NCBI GenBank assembly: GCA_026399025.1
Contig: JAPLRU010000046.1
Coordinates: 1-37,791 of the forward strand
Source: Methylobacter sp.
GTDB taxonomy: Bacteria; Pseudomonadota; Gammaproteobacteria; Methylococcales; Methylomonadaceae
Reading direction: 5' to 3'
DNA length: 37,791 nucleotides
This document shows, in pieces, positions 25,825 to 35,195 of the stretch (positions are counted from its first letter, which is position 1; each line of letters starts with the position of its first letter). The notes below the pieces were generated by a model. That model was not told where the DNA came from. It did not search any database and was given only the letters and a program-made list of their open reading frames with translations. A program made the translations under genes and the position numbers.

Positions 25825-27159
25825 ATGGCCAATAGAAAGAGAGTTAGAAAGCAACTGCCGGTAGAGCCGGTTAAAGTCACCATCGAATCCTTAGCCCATG
25901 ACGGACGCGGCGTGGCGCATGTCGACGGTAAAGTGATCTTTATCGATGAAGCCTTGCCGGGCGAGGAAGTCGAATTTATTTATACCGAAAGCCGCAAGGA
26001 TTATGCGGAAGGCAAAGTCGTCAAATTGTTTAGCCGTTCCGCCGACCGGGTTGAGGCGTTGTGCGCGCATTACGGCGTCTGCGGCGGTTGCAGTTTTCAG
26101 CATGTCGAGTCGTCCGCGCAAATCAGAATCAAGCAGGAGCTGCTGGTCGATCAATTTAAGCGCATCGGCAAAACCGAAATCCCCGAGCTTTGGCAACCGC
26201 TGGAAGGCCCGCATTGGGGTTATCGCCGCAAAGCCAGAATGGGCGTTAAATACGTCGAGAAAAAAAACCGGGTTTTGGTCGGTTTCAGGGAAAGACGCCA
26301 TCCGTATTTGGCCGAGATTGACAGTTGTGTGGTGATGCATCCTATCGTCGGCACTCAACTGATGGCTTTGTCGGAAATGATCGGCGGTCTGAGCGTCAGG
26401 GATAAAATTCCTCAGATCGAAGTGGCTATCGGCGATGACCAATGCGTACTGTCCATTCGGGTACTGGAGCCGCCGACCGATGCCGATAAGCAACGGATGC
26501 GCGCCTTTGCTCATGAACATGACATGTCGCTGTGTCTGCAAGCCAAAGGCCCCGATACCATCGTGCCGCTGGACGGCGAACCGGAACTGATACCGACTTA
26601 TGCCTTGCCGGATCAGGGTTTGGAGTTTAAATTCAGGCCCGCCATGTTCACTCAGGTTAATTATGAAATTAACAAGCAAATGATCAACCGGGTTTTGGCG
26701 ACCTTAGACCTGAATGAAAACGACTCGGTGCTGGATTTATTTTGCGGCTTAGGCAACTTTACCTTGCCGATGGCAAAGTTTGCCGGTTTCGTCGTCGGCA
26801 TCGAAGGCGATCAGCCCTTGGTCAATCATGCCAAAGAAAACGCCCGCCATAACGGCATTACAAACGTTGAATTTTATGCGGCCGATTTAACTAAGGATAT
26901 TAGCGATCAGCCTTGGGCCAAGCGGAAATACAACAAAATCATGCTCGATCCTTCCAGAGCCGGTGCGTCCGATGTGTTGCATCATTTTAAAAAATGGCAG
27001 CCCGAGCAGATTGTTTATGTCTCGTGCAATCCGTCAACCTTAGCTCGCGACGCCGGGATTTTAGTGAATGAATTAGGCTATAAATTGATTAAAGCCGGAG
27101 TAATGGACATGTTTCCGCAGACCGGGCATGTGGAATCGATGGCTTTGTTTGAGAAATAA
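25825..27159 (+). CDS. rlmD: 23S rRNA (uracil-1939-C5)-methyltransferase RlmD
   Basis: SAM-dependent methylation of U1939 in 23S rRNA. The 444-residue protein has an N-terminal TRAM domain, a [4Fe-4S] site with C80, C86, C89 and C168 (CAHYGVCGGCSFQHV, then DSCVV), the SAM motif LDLFCGLGNFTLPMA and the catalytic YVSCNPSTLARD. The ATG at 25825 is chosen; the frame runs back to 25723 inside the lipoprotein gene with no family match there. It needs an Fe-S cluster, which the suf operon of this window would supply. Confidence 0.96.
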   Translation: MANRKRVRKQLPVEPVKVTIESLAHDGRGVAHVDGKVIFIDEALPGEEVEFIYTESRKDYAEGKVVKLFSRSADRVEALCAHYGVCGGCSFQHVESSAQIRIKQELLVDQFKRIGKTEIPELWQPLEGPHWGYRRKARMGVKYVEKKNRVLVGFRERRHPYLAEIDSCVVMHPIVGTQLMALSEMIGGLSVRDKIPQIEVAIGDDQCVLSIRVLEPPTDADKQRMRAFAHEHDMSLCLQAKGPDTIVPLDGEPELIPTYALPDQGLEFKFRPAMFTQVNYEINKQMINRVLATLDLNENDSVLDLFCGLGNFTLPMAKFAGFVVGIEGDQPLVNHAKENARHNGITNVEFYAADLTKDISDQPWAKRKYNKIMLDPSRAGASDVLHHFKKWQPEQIVYVSCNPSTLARDAGILVNELGYKLIKAGVMDMFPQTGHVESMALFEK

Positions 27160-27178
27160 AAGCCTGACTTCTCATTAA

Positions 27179-27207
27179 CCGCCATGGGCGGCAGTTAAAA
27201 TTTTTTT
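27179..27207 (+). terminator. Probable terminator after rlmD
   Basis: A stem CCGCC-ATG-GGCGG, with a further TTAA/TTAA outer pairing, is followed by AAAA and seven T. It lies about 20 bases after the rlmD stop. Confidence 0.6.
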
Positions 27208-27208
27208 A

Positions 27209-27383
27209 TTCGCCACGAAGGCACGAAGTTTTAGTTCTTCGTGGTGAATTGCTTTTTGCATTTTGTTAAAAAACTTTCGCTTGCCTACTTAACAACCAGA
27301 GCCGGAGCTTGGGAATGAGCGGAAATAGTTTATTATTCACCACGAAGAACTAAAACTTCGAGCCCTTCGTGTCTTCGTGGTGA
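27209..27383. repeat. Two CACGAAG foldback repeats
   Basis: Two short inverted structures of the CACGAAG family: 27209-27248 (TTCGCCACGAAGGCACGAAG, then CTTCGTGGTGAA) and 27336-27383 (TTCACCACGAAG, then CTTCGTGGTGA). Between them 27300-27320 holds a decayed form of the GGAGCGTGGGAACGA module. No gene is seen in 27160-27448. Confidence 0.85.
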
Positions 27384-27448
27384 TAATCTTTTTTTATCAT
27401 TCTTTGCGAATTGACCTGTTATTGATGAGAAGTTACCAGGATTAAGTT

Positions 27449-28672
27449 GTGAAAAATCGCCTTAGAGTTATCGCGGTACTCGTGTTAATAGGTGCCCTGA
27501 TTATCGCAGGTCTCATAATTAGGCCGTATTGCTCAAGTGTTGCAACGCCCATCAAAATCGGCGTATTGCATTCTTTGACCGGCACCATGGCGGTCAGCGA
27601 AAAACCGCTGGTCGATGCGGTGCGCTTGGCAGTAGAGGAAATCAACGCGCGGGGCGGATTGCTGGGGCAAGCGGTGGAAGCCGTCGTGGCCGACGGCAAA
27701 TCCGACCCGAAGGTGTTCGCTGCGGAAGCCGAACGCCTGATCGAACAAGACCACGTCAGCGTTTTGTTCGGCTGCTGGACCTCCACCTGCCGCAAAGCGG
27801 TGAAAGCGGTGGTCGAAAAGCATGGGCATCTGTTGCTTTACCCGGTGCAATACGAAGGCATGGAACAATCGGCTCATATTTTATACACCGGCGCTGCGCC
27901 CAATCAGCAAATTGTGCCGGGTACCCGCTGGGCTATGCAGAAATTCGGAGCCCATGTTTATCTGCTGGGCTCGGATTATGTTTTCCCTCATACCGCCAAT
28001 ATTATTATCGGCGATTTGATTAACGCATCGGAGGGTAAGGTTCTCGGTGAACGCTATCTGCCGTTGGGCGGGACCGAGGTGACGGAAATTATCCGGGATA
28101 TTGCCCGAAAAAAGCCCGACGTAGTGCTCACTACCCTCAACGGCGACAGCAATGCCGCATTCTTTGCCGCGCTGGTCAAAGCCGGGCTGAGCGATCTGCC
28201 GTTGGTGTCTTTTAGCGTCGAAGAAAGCGGCATGCAGGCTTGGAACGGCGGACAACTTAGCCGGCATTACGCGGTCTGGAGTTACTTTCAATCGTTGCCG
28301 GGGGAGGGCAATCAACGCTTTGTCAGCGAGTATCGGGCTCGTTTCGGCGCTGACCGGGTTACCAGCGATCCGGTCGAGGCCGCCTATGTGGGGGTGAATT
28401 TATGGGCGCGGGCGGTGCAGGATGTCAATTCCATTGAGCCGGGCCGGGTCAATCCGGCTTTGTTGCGGCAGAGTATCAGCAGTCCTTCCGGGATAGCGGC
28501 GGTCGATGCGGACAGCCGCCATTTATGGAAGATGATGCGGGTGGGCAAAGTCCGTCGCGATGGACAGTTCGAGCAAGTGTTTGTGTCCGTGGCTCCGCTA
28601 CGGCCGACGCCTTGGCCCGGTTATCGCAGCCGGGATGCTTGGCAAGCTTTGTTGGAAGGAGATAGACCGTGA
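27449..28672 (+). CDS. UrtA/AmiC-like periplasmic ligand-binding protein
   Basis: A 407-residue periplasmic binding protein of the type 1 branched-chain/urea/amide group (Peripl_BP_6-like). Match to UrtA/FmdD/AmiC is clear from GVLHSLTGTMAVSE, VSVLFGCWTSTCRKAV, LLYPVQYEGMEQS, YTGAAPNQQIVPG and YLLGSDYVFPHTANIII. Residues 7-24 form one hydrophobic segment, with no clear lipobox, so it may be an anchored or secreted protein. It starts with GTG. No permease or ATPase genes are near; instead its stop overlaps the start of a hybrid sensor kinase (GTGA), so a sensing role is more likely than transport. Confidence 0.9.
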   Translation: MKNRLRVIAVLVLIGALIIAGLIIRPYCSSVATPIKIGVLHSLTGTMAVSEKPLVDAVRLAVEEINARGGLLGQAVEAVVADGKSDPKVFAAEAERLIEQDHVSVLFGCWTSTCRKAVKAVVEKHGHLLLYPVQYEGMEQSAHILYTGAAPNQQIVPGTRWAMQKFGAHVYLLGSDYVFPHTANIIIGDLINASEGKVLGERYLPLGGTEVTEIIRDIARKKPDVVLTTLNGDSNAAFFAALVKAGLSDLPLVSFSVEESGMQAWNGGQLSRHYAVWSYFQSLPGEGNQRFVSEYRARFGADRVTSDPVEAAYVGVNLWARAVQDVNSIEPGRVNPALLRQSISSPSGIAAVDADSRHLWKMMRVGKVRRDGQFEQVFVSVAPLRPTPWPGYRSRDAWQALLEGDRP

Positions 28673-31455
28673 TTTACGGTAAAATTACTCCGCGCCTGAT
28701 GCTGGGCTTTTTGTTGCTGTCGTCATTGCCTTTGTCCGGACTGGCTTGGCTTTACGTTCAGGCCTTTGAGCGTACTCTGCAACATTTGGAGCTGGAAAAC
28801 CTGTCATCGCTCGCCGATCAAAAGGCGGATCAAATCAATACTTATATCAATGAGCGTCTGACCGATAGCCGCATGTTGGCAAAGTCGTTAGCCGCTTTCG
28901 ACACGCTGCAAGCCCACAGCGACGTCCAAGCCGGGCAAGGTACCGTATTACCGCCGAATTACCGGGCCAAAGAGCAACTTTACCGGGATTATTTTCGCAC
29001 ACTGCTGGAGAGCGTGGGCTACTACGATTTACTGCTGATCGATACGCGCGGCAATGTTGTCTTTTCTATCCGGCATGAGTCCGATTACAAGAGTAATCTC
29101 AACACCGGCCCGTATCGTGACAGCGCCTTGGCCGCCGCTCATAATGAAGCCATCGCGCTGTTCGATACGCAAATCACTCAAGCTCAGTCTTATGCCCCCT
29201 CTGCCGGCAAACCTGCTATTTTTATCGTCGCCCCGGTGTTTAATGCGAGCAAGATAATCGGCACTCTGGCTTTGCAAGTGGATCTGGATAAACTCACCGC
29301 CGTTACCGGCGACACCACCGGTTTAGGCAAAACCGGCGAAACCATTTTGGCGCAACTGGATCGTGATGGGGCGCTGTACGTCGGCACTATGCGACACATT
29401 CCGGATGCGGCTTTTCGTTACCGCGCGCCGATGGATAAAATAGCCGCGCCCATGCGTGCAGCGCTTGCCGGTGAACATAACAAGGGCATTAGCCGTGACT
29501 ACGCAGGTGTGAAAATTGTCGGTGCTTGGCGCTATTTGCCCGCTTTGCGTTGGGGCATGGTGGTGAAAATGGATACCTCCGAAGCTTTCGCTCCGCTTTA
29601 CCGTTTACAAAAACTCGGTCTATTCGCATTGGGCCTTGTGTTGCTGGTTGCGAGCATCGTGGCCTTGTTGTTCGGCCGCGCCCTGGTAGCGCCTATTCGG
29701 CAATTGATAACTGCTACGGAGCGGATTGCGGGAGGGGATCTGAATCGCCGCGCTCCGTTGGTAGGATGCGATGAGTTTCAGCAGCTGGCCGTTTCGTTCA
29801 ATACCATGACCGACCATTTGCAATTTAATTATAAAGATCTTGAACGGCAAGTCGAACAGCGTACAGCCGATATCAGGCTGGCGATGGAACAGCTGAACGA
29901 GGCCCAGCATATTGCTCAGGTAGGGAGTTGGGACCTGGATTTAACCAACAATCTGCTGATTTGGTCCGATGAAATCTACCACCTGTTCGAAATCGATAAA
30001 GATCGGTTCAGCGCGACTTACGAAGCTTTTCTCAATGCCGTCCATCCGGACGACAGTAATGCCGTTAATGCGGCTTACACGCGCTCTTTAGAGACGCAAA
30101 AACCGTATGAAATTACCCACCGTTTGCTGATGCCGGACGGGCGGATTAAATACGTGACCGAACGCTGCGTATCGTACTTCGATGCGGAGGGCAAGCCGCT
30201 CCGGTCGGCAGGTACGGTGCAGGATGTCACTGAACTTAAACAGGCTGAGCTGGCGCTGAAACAGCTGAATGAAGAACTCGAACAGCGCGTACAACAGCGC
30301 ACCGATTTATTGCAACATGCCAAAGAAGAAGCCGACCGGGCTAATAATGCCAAGTCTGAGTTTTTATCGCGGATGAGTCATGAGCTGCGTACTCCGATGA
30401 ATGCCATCATGGGCTTTGCGCAGTTATTGGAGAGCGACCGGGAAACGCCGCTGACTCCCGATCAGGCCGATAATGTCCGCGAGATTAACCATGCCGGACT
30501 GCACTTATTGGAATTAATTAATGAAGTATTGGATTTGGCGCGCATCGAAACCGGCCGCATTGAGTTATCGCTGGAGCCGGTGGAAATGCGCTCGCTGATC
30601 GGCGAATGTAAGGCATTGCTACAGCCGTTAAGCTCGGAGCGCGGGATCGAACTGACTCTGAACATAGACGGCACCGGTACCGTACAGGCAGACCGCTTAC
30701 GCTTGCGCCAGATCTTGCTTAACCTGTTGTCTAATGCGGTCAAATATAATTGCGATAAAGGCAGTGTGCAGATTAGCTGTGAACCTGTAGCCGAAGATAG
30801 AGCCAGGATTTCGGTGCGCGACAGTGGCCGCGGTATTGCGGCCGAGGCTTTGCAGCGCTTGTTTAAACCTTTCGAGCGGATAGAATCCGCTTATGACGGT
30901 ATTGAGGGAGCCGGTATCGGCTTGGCCTTAACCAAGCGTTTGGTTGAAGCGATGAACGGTAGCATCGGTGTGGAAAGCGTGATCGGGCAAGGTAGTACTT
31001 TTTGGTTCGAGCTGCCCTCGGCTGAGGCAACAGACTATAGCCCATCCTCGGTCAGGGCGGATACTGCGATGCAGAACACCTATGTGGCAACGCATACCGT
31101 GCTTTATGTCGAAGATAACCCGGCCAATCTGCGTCTGGTGCGAAAAATAATTGCCACCCATACCCACCTGCTCATGCTCGATGCCCGAACCGCCGAAGAG
31201 GGCTTGGAGGTTGCGATAGCGCGGCATCCCAATCTTATTTTGCTCGACATCAATTTGCCGGGCATGAGTGGATTTGAAGTTTTGCGCCATTTACAAGACA
31301 ATCCTGCGACCTGCGCTATTCCGGTGATTGCTATCTCGGCAAACGCGATGGAGCGGGATATAAAAAAAGGCCTGGCCGCCGGATTTACCGATTATTTGAC
31401 CAAACCGCTGGATATTTTAAAGCTTTTGTCTTTGCTGGATTCTTTGCTTAAATGA
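28669..31455 (+). CDS. Hybrid sensor histidine kinase (dCache-HAMP-PAS-HisKA-REC)
   Basis: A 928-residue membrane kinase. Order: TM1 (about 10-30), periplasmic dCache-like sensor (about 35-300), TM2 (about 315-335), HAMP (about 335-385), PAS (about 410-525, ending GTVQDVTELKQAE), coiled coil, HisKA with H571 in SRMSHELRTPMN, HATPase with LLNLLSNAVKYN, DSGRGI, and GAGIGLALTKRLVE, then a receiver domain with D860 in LLDINLPGM and TKPLD. It starts with GTG in a 4-base overlap with the binding-protein gene, GGAAGGAG upstream. No output response regulator is adjacent, so its target is unknown. Ligand relay from the upstream binding protein is inferred. Confidence 0.93.
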   Translation: MIYGKITPRLMLGFLLLSSLPLSGLAWLYVQAFERTLQHLELENLSSLADQKADQINTYINERLTDSRMLAKSLAAFDTLQAHSDVQAGQGTVLPPNYRAKEQLYRDYFRTLLESVGYYDLLLIDTRGNVVFSIRHESDYKSNLNTGPYRDSALAAAHNEAIALFDTQITQAQSYAPSAGKPAIFIVAPVFNASKIIGTLALQVDLDKLTAVTGDTTGLGKTGETILAQLDRDGALYVGTMRHIPDAAFRYRAPMDKIAAPMRAALAGEHNKGISRDYAGVKIVGAWRYLPALRWGMVVKMDTSEAFAPLYRLQKLGLFALGLVLLVASIVALLFGRALVAPIRQLITATERIAGGDLNRRAPLVGCDEFQQLAVSFNTMTDHLQFNYKDLERQVEQRTADIRLAMEQLNEAQHIAQVGSWDLDLTNNLLIWSDEIYHLFEIDKDRFSATYEAFLNAVHPDDSNAVNAAYTRSLETQKPYEITHRLLMPDGRIKYVTERCVSYFDAEGKPLRSAGTVQDVTELKQAELALKQLNEELEQRVQQRTDLLQHAKEEADRANNAKSEFLSRMSHELRTPMNAIMGFAQLLESDRETPLTPDQADNVREINHAGLHLLELINEVLDLARIETGRIELSLEPVEMRSLIGECKALLQPLSSERGIELTLNIDGTGTVQADRLRLRQILLNLLSNAVKYNCDKGSVQISCEPVAEDRARISVRDSGRGIAAEALQRLFKPFERIESAYDGIEGAGIGLALTKRLVEAMNGSIGVESVIGQGSTFWFELPSAEATDYSPSSVRADTAMQNTYVATHTVLYVEDNPANLRLVRKIIATHTHLLMLDARTAEEGLEVAIARHPNLILLDINLPGMSGFEVLRHLQDNPATCAIPVIAISANAMERDIKKGLAAGFTDYLTKPLDILKLLSLLDSLLK

Positions 31456-31539
31456 ATGCATTGCAGCGGCGTAAGCGCCTTTTCCGTTTGAGCTTAATTG
31501 AATACAGTTGATGCGCCCTACGCATAAAAGGACATAAAC

Positions 31540-32466
31540 ATGTTGTTACGACCGCTGACCACCGACGACCGAGATGTTTATGCACTGATGCTGTATAGAT
31601 CCTTCAACACTTGGTATAACGCGCATGGCTGGCCGTCCGATTATTTTGCTTGTACGCCGGAGCAGGCCGGTATTTTTCTTGATGTTTACAATGACATCAG
31701 CCCCGGCGGCACTATCGCCGCTTTCGATTCGGCCAACGGTCAACTGATGGGCGCTTGCTTTTTTCATCCTCGCGAGCATCATGTCAGTCTCGGCGTCATG
31801 TCGGTTAACCCTGATTATTTTCAGCACGGGGTAGGGCGGGCATTAGTCAACCACATTATTGATTTTACCGAAGCGCACCGCTATGAGGCGTTACGCTTGG
31901 TCGGCAGCGCGATGAATATGGATTCGCTTTCTCTCTACAGCCGCTCGGGTTTTATCCCTCGCTGTAGTTATCATGATATGGTGCTGCCGGTGCCGCTTAC
32001 CGGGCTTCAGCTGTGTTACCCGTGGCGCGAGCAGGTGCGTGACGCCGTTATCGCTGACCTTGATGCGATGGCCGCGTTGGAAATGGAGGTTAGCGCTATC
32101 AGCCGGATAAACGACTATCGCTATGCGATTGAAAACCCGCGCGGTATGTTGCAGGCTTTGGTATTCGAAAACGCTGACGGGGGAATTGACGGTTTTATGA
32201 TTTCAATCAAACATCCCGCGCTGAATATGCTTGGACCTTGCCTGGCGCGAACCGAGAAGGCCGCATTGGCCTTAGTGCTGCAAGCGAGCGAACGCTTTCG
32301 AGGCGCAACGCCGCTGCTTGTGGTTCCGATGGACAAGCGCGAATTGGTCGAAACGCTTTATGATTGGCGCGCGCGTAATGTGGAAACGCACCTGTTTCAG
32401 GTACGCGGCAAATTTCAAGCGTTTAACGGGGTCAGTATGCCGAGTTTTCTACCGGAGACCGGTTGA
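31540..32466 (+). CDS. GNAT family acetyltransferase
   Basis: A 308-residue protein with a GNAT domain in residues 1-150: MLLRPLTTDD at the start and VNPDYFQHGVGRALVNHI, the acetyl-CoA pyrophosphate loop. The second half (about 165-300) resembles a second, degenerate GNAT fold without the loop motif. The substrate is not known. It lies 85 bases after the kinase gene on the same strand; a small stem GGCG-TAAG-CGCC then TTTT lies between and may be a weak terminator. Confidence 0.8.
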   Translation: MLLRPLTTDDRDVYALMLYRSFNTWYNAHGWPSDYFACTPEQAGIFLDVYNDISPGGTIAAFDSANGQLMGACFFHPREHHVSLGVMSVNPDYFQHGVGRALVNHIIDFTEAHRYEALRLVGSAMNMDSLSLYSRSGFIPRCSYHDMVLPVPLTGLQLCYPWREQVRDAVIADLDAMAALEMEVSAISRINDYRYAIENPRGMLQALVFENADGGIDGFMISIKHPALNMLGPCLARTEKAALALVLQASERFRGATPLLVVPMDKRELVETLYDWRARNVETHLFQVRGKFQAFNGVSMPSFLPETG

Positions 32467-32516
32467 TCCGTGCAAGTGCTTTCGGCTCAATACAGAAATT
32501 GATTAAGGAGCTAAAA

Positions 32517-32855
32517 ATGGATACCACAACGTCGTTAGAAATTATTCGCGCATTAGCTAATGGGGCTGATCCGCATACCGGCGAAGAATTACCTGCCGAT
32601 AGTCTTTACCAGCATCCGCAGACCATACGCGCGCTTTTTGTCGCAATACAGGCATTGGAACGACTCCAAAAAGCCGGTGTTCGGCAGCAACGACTGCCTG
32701 AACATGCGGGCGTAGCTTGGTCGGCTGAAGAGGATAGGCAATTGATTTCCGGTTTCGATTCAGGCAAAACAGCCCGGCAGCTTGCTAAAGAGCATCAAAG
32801 GACGGAAGGGGCTATTCGGTCCCGCTTGATCAAGCATGGCAAGATACAGTTTTAG
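32517..32855 (+). CDS. Small SANT/Myb-like hypothetical protein
   Basis: A 112-residue protein with two parts: an N-terminal segment (LANGADPHTGEELPADSLYQHP, shown in two pieces: LANGADPHTGEELP and SLYQHP) and a C-terminal AWSAEEDRQLISGFDSGKTA helix-turn-helix-like region ending EGAIRSRLIKHG, similar to SANT/Myb domains. It may bind nucleic acid. The ATG at 32517 is chosen because AAGGAG lies 6 bases upstream; the frame runs back to 32463 but overlaps the GNAT gene. Confidence 0.75.
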   Translation: MDTTTSLEIIRALANGADPHTGEELPADSLYQHPQTIRALFVAIQALERLQKAGVRQQRLPEHAGVAWSAEEDRQLISGFDSGKTARQLAKEHQRTEGAIRSRLIKHGKIQF

Positions 32856-32924
32856 AGCCGAGAGGCTGAAGTTATCAAGCGCATCCGGTAAAAAGTAAGC
32901 AGGCATTGATCTTGCCTGATGTGC

Positions 32925-32961
32925 AAAACCGGGCGTACAGTTGCTGTAGCGCCCGGTTTTT
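32925..32961. terminator. Bidirectional terminator
   Basis: A long stem AAAACCGGGCG / CGCCCGGTTTT with inner TACAG-TTG-CTGTA between converging genes (plus-strand 32855, minus-strand 32975). The A and T ends allow termination from both sides. Confidence 0.92.
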
Positions 32962-32974
32962 CCGGGAAGAGCGC

Positions 32975-34021
32975 TTAATTGCCGGGGACAATCATAGGTT
33001 GGAAAGTGAACACATTCGGATTTTTAGTATCGACGGAGACTTTGATCCAATGTAAATTCGGGCTACCGAAGGTTTCGACGCGGGTGAAGTTTTTGACCAG
33101 ATGCGCTTGATCCACCAAGGGTTTATCGACCTTGTAAAAATGCGTATCGCCATGAACCAAAGCAACCTGACCGCTAAACGCATTGGTTTCTTCAGTCAAT
33201 GCGGCCAAGAAAGCATCGTAACCATCGTGAGACGGTAAGCCGTCGACCACTGAAGTTCTTTCGTTAACCGCTTCCGTTTCCGGCATGTCGAAAACAGGAT
33301 CGGCCTGTATCACAACCATAACGCCGGCCGCTTTTTGTTTTTTCGCAAGAGCAAATGACTTACGTAGAAAATCGATATTGGCCGCATCGCGCGCCAGATA
33401 TTCTGCATTATCCGCGTCGCATTCCGCTTGAGTGCGCAGCGTTTTTGAACTTAAGCATTCGCCGTCGTTGACTTTATTATTGTTGCTGCCCGGCACATTC
33501 AAGCCGACAAAAACCACGCCTCCGTAGGTCCAATTTGCATTTTCCGAATAAAGTCCTTTAGCCGGACCTTGACGGTGCAGTTTCATTTTAGTTTGGCCGA
33601 AGCTGAAGTTGTCAACGAACAAGGTTTGGCGAAGATAATCAAGACGTTCCAGGCTGTTATAGCTGCCGTTATTGGTACGATGGCAATCGGTCCACTCATT
33701 GTCGCCCAGCACATAAACGGTTGGCGCTTTAACTTTGTTAAAGAAATCAATGGATTCTTGTCCGATTGAACTGTCGGTGCATTCGGAACTGCCATCTTTG
33801 GTGTCGCCGTCGAATACGGTGAAAGCCAGTTTTGACGCGTTGATGTTATCGACCAAACGGGTCATTTTGTCGCCGTCTTTCAGACCGTCGCCGTTTTTGG
33901 CGTAAGGCATGTCGCCCCATAAACCGAATGAAAACGAGCCTGCATTGACGGCAGGCGAAATCGACAGATTCGCTATCAAGCCCAATACGGCATAGCCGAC
34001 CAGCTTTGTTTTCTTGTTCAT
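32975..34021 (-). CDS. Secreted calcineurin-like metallophosphoesterase
   Basis: A 348-residue exported protein. The signal peptide ends VNA-G at residue 27. The metal-site motifs of calcineurin-type phosphoesterases are present: GLWGDMPY (D37), FDGDTKDGSSE (72), LGDNEWTDC (106), and VHGDTHF near 295. The substrate is unknown. A ribosome site (AGAGG) precedes the ATG. It ends at the shared terminator. Confidence 0.88.
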   Translation of the reverse strand: MNKKTKLVGYAVLGLIANLSISPAVNAGSFSFGLWGDMPYAKNGDGLKDGDKMTRLVDNINASKLAFTVFDGDTKDGSSECTDSSIGQESIDFFNKVKAPTVYVLGDNEWTDCHRTNNGSYNSLERLDYLRQTLFVDNFSFGQTKMKLHRQGPAKGLYSENANWTYGGVVFVGLNVPGSNNNKVNDGECLSSKTLRTQAECDADNAEYLARDAANIDFLRKSFALAKKQKAAGVMVVIQADPVFDMPETEAVNERTSVVDGLPSHDGYDAFLAALTEETNAFSGQVALVHGDTHFYKVDKPLVDQAHLVKNFTRVETFGSPNLHWIKVSVDTKNPNVFTFQPMIVPGN

Positions 34022-34148
34022 TATTAGCCTCTTTAAGTTTATGTAATCGGACTTATGAGGTTAACAATGTTTGGTGACACTGGAATGACGCGGAGGTTAC
34101 ATTATTAATACAACAGCGATAAAGTTTAGCGCGGCTTATCCATGTCCC

Positions 34149-35150
34149 TTAAATGCCGTGATAATAGCCGTCTTTGGAACTCCGGCCTGTCGGCAACGGC
34201 TTTTCATAAAGCGCCACCGGGGTTCCGTCAAGCGCTGTAAGCGCTTGCTTTAAGGCTTCTTTGTTGAATTCATGCGGGTGCCCGTTATCGGCTTTTTGAA
34301 TGAGTTTTAAGGCGGTATCTAACTTCTGCTCGAACGTTGTTTCCTCGCCTTCCAAATCAGGATGCGCCTCTATGTAAAGAATATTGTCCAACCATCCGAC
34401 CTTGATAGCTTGTTTGACTATATACACCGGTGTGCCTACCGGAACCGAGTTGTATAAAGCCTCAATGTCTTCGGGATACATGCGAACGCAGCCATGCGTT
34501 ATCTGCATACCGATGCCGTAAATCTTGTCAATATCGGTGCCGTGTATCAGATAGCCTCCCGGAACGGCCAGATGCAGCATATAAGCCCCCAAAGGGTTAT
34601 GAGGACCCGGCTGAACCACAGCAGGCAGCGGGTCGCCATTTGCCGCATGTTCGCGCCTTATCGATTCGGGAGGATGCCATGCCGGATTTTTAACTTTTTG
34701 CACAACACTGGTTTTACCCAGAGGCGTTTTCCAATCTTGCCGGCCTATGCCGTGAGCATAAGACATCACCTGCGCTGCTAAGCCATTTTTAACCGGCGGA
34801 TAATAATACATCCGGTATTCGGCAATGTTTAAGGTAATTCCTTCGTGAGGCGTATCCGGCAAAATACGCTTGTTGGATAAACGAATAATCTCGTTCTTTT
34901 TGACATGCCAGCGGTCAATATCAGGGTTCAAGCGGACGATTTCCGTTTGCCCCAGCAAAAAGCGCCTCGCTATATCCAATAAGGTCTCGTTTTGTTCGGC
35001 ACGGGTTAACGGCACATCGTCATGGAATTGAGTGATAACGCTATCATTGCTGTTTTCCGGCAGACTATAGGTGGTGGCATTAGCAATACTGCCGGTAGCG
35101 GACAATAAAATTAAACAAGCAAATAGCGAACGACTTTTCATAGTGATCAT
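34149..35150 (-). CDS. L,D-transpeptidase (YkuD/ErfK family)
   Basis: A periplasmic enzyme that crosslinks peptidoglycan stem peptides, or attaches lipoprotein. Of 333 residues the first ~25 form a signal peptide (SATGSIANA). A short LysM-like region (ETLLDIARRFLLGQTEIV, then NPDIDRWHV) precedes the catalytic domain with H203 in LIHGTD and the signature THGCVRM with C221, R223. ATG at 35150 or the one 9 bases later (35141) could be the start. The C-terminal ~90 residues are an extension typical of ErfK-like proteins. It is 45 bases downstream of the DUF2182 gene on the same strand. Confidence 0.92.
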   Translation of the reverse strand: MITMKSRSLFACLILLSATGSIANATTYSLPENSNDSVITQFHDDVPLTRAEQNETLLDIARRFLLGQTEIVRLNPDIDRWHVKKNEIIRLSNKRILPDTPHEGITLNIAEYRMYYYPPVKNGLAAQVMSYAHGIGRQDWKTPLGKTSVVQKVKNPAWHPPESIRREHAANGDPLPAVVQPGPHNPLGAYMLHLAVPGGYLIHGTDIDKIYGIGMQITHGCVRMYPEDIEALYNSVPVGTPVYIVKQAIKVGWLDNILYIEAHPDLEGEETTFEQKLDTALKLIQKADNGHPHEFNKEALKQALTALDGTPVALYEKPLPTGRSSKDGYYHGI

Positions 35151-35195
35151 TTTCTCAGGATTATTAATAAAAAACTTAAAGCAGTGGGGTAAGCT

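Noticed and set aside
25891-26679. A 262-residue frame antisense to rlmD
   Set aside because: It is the complement of a conserved RlmD gene with intact motifs; the antisense frame has no domain and arises from codon bias.
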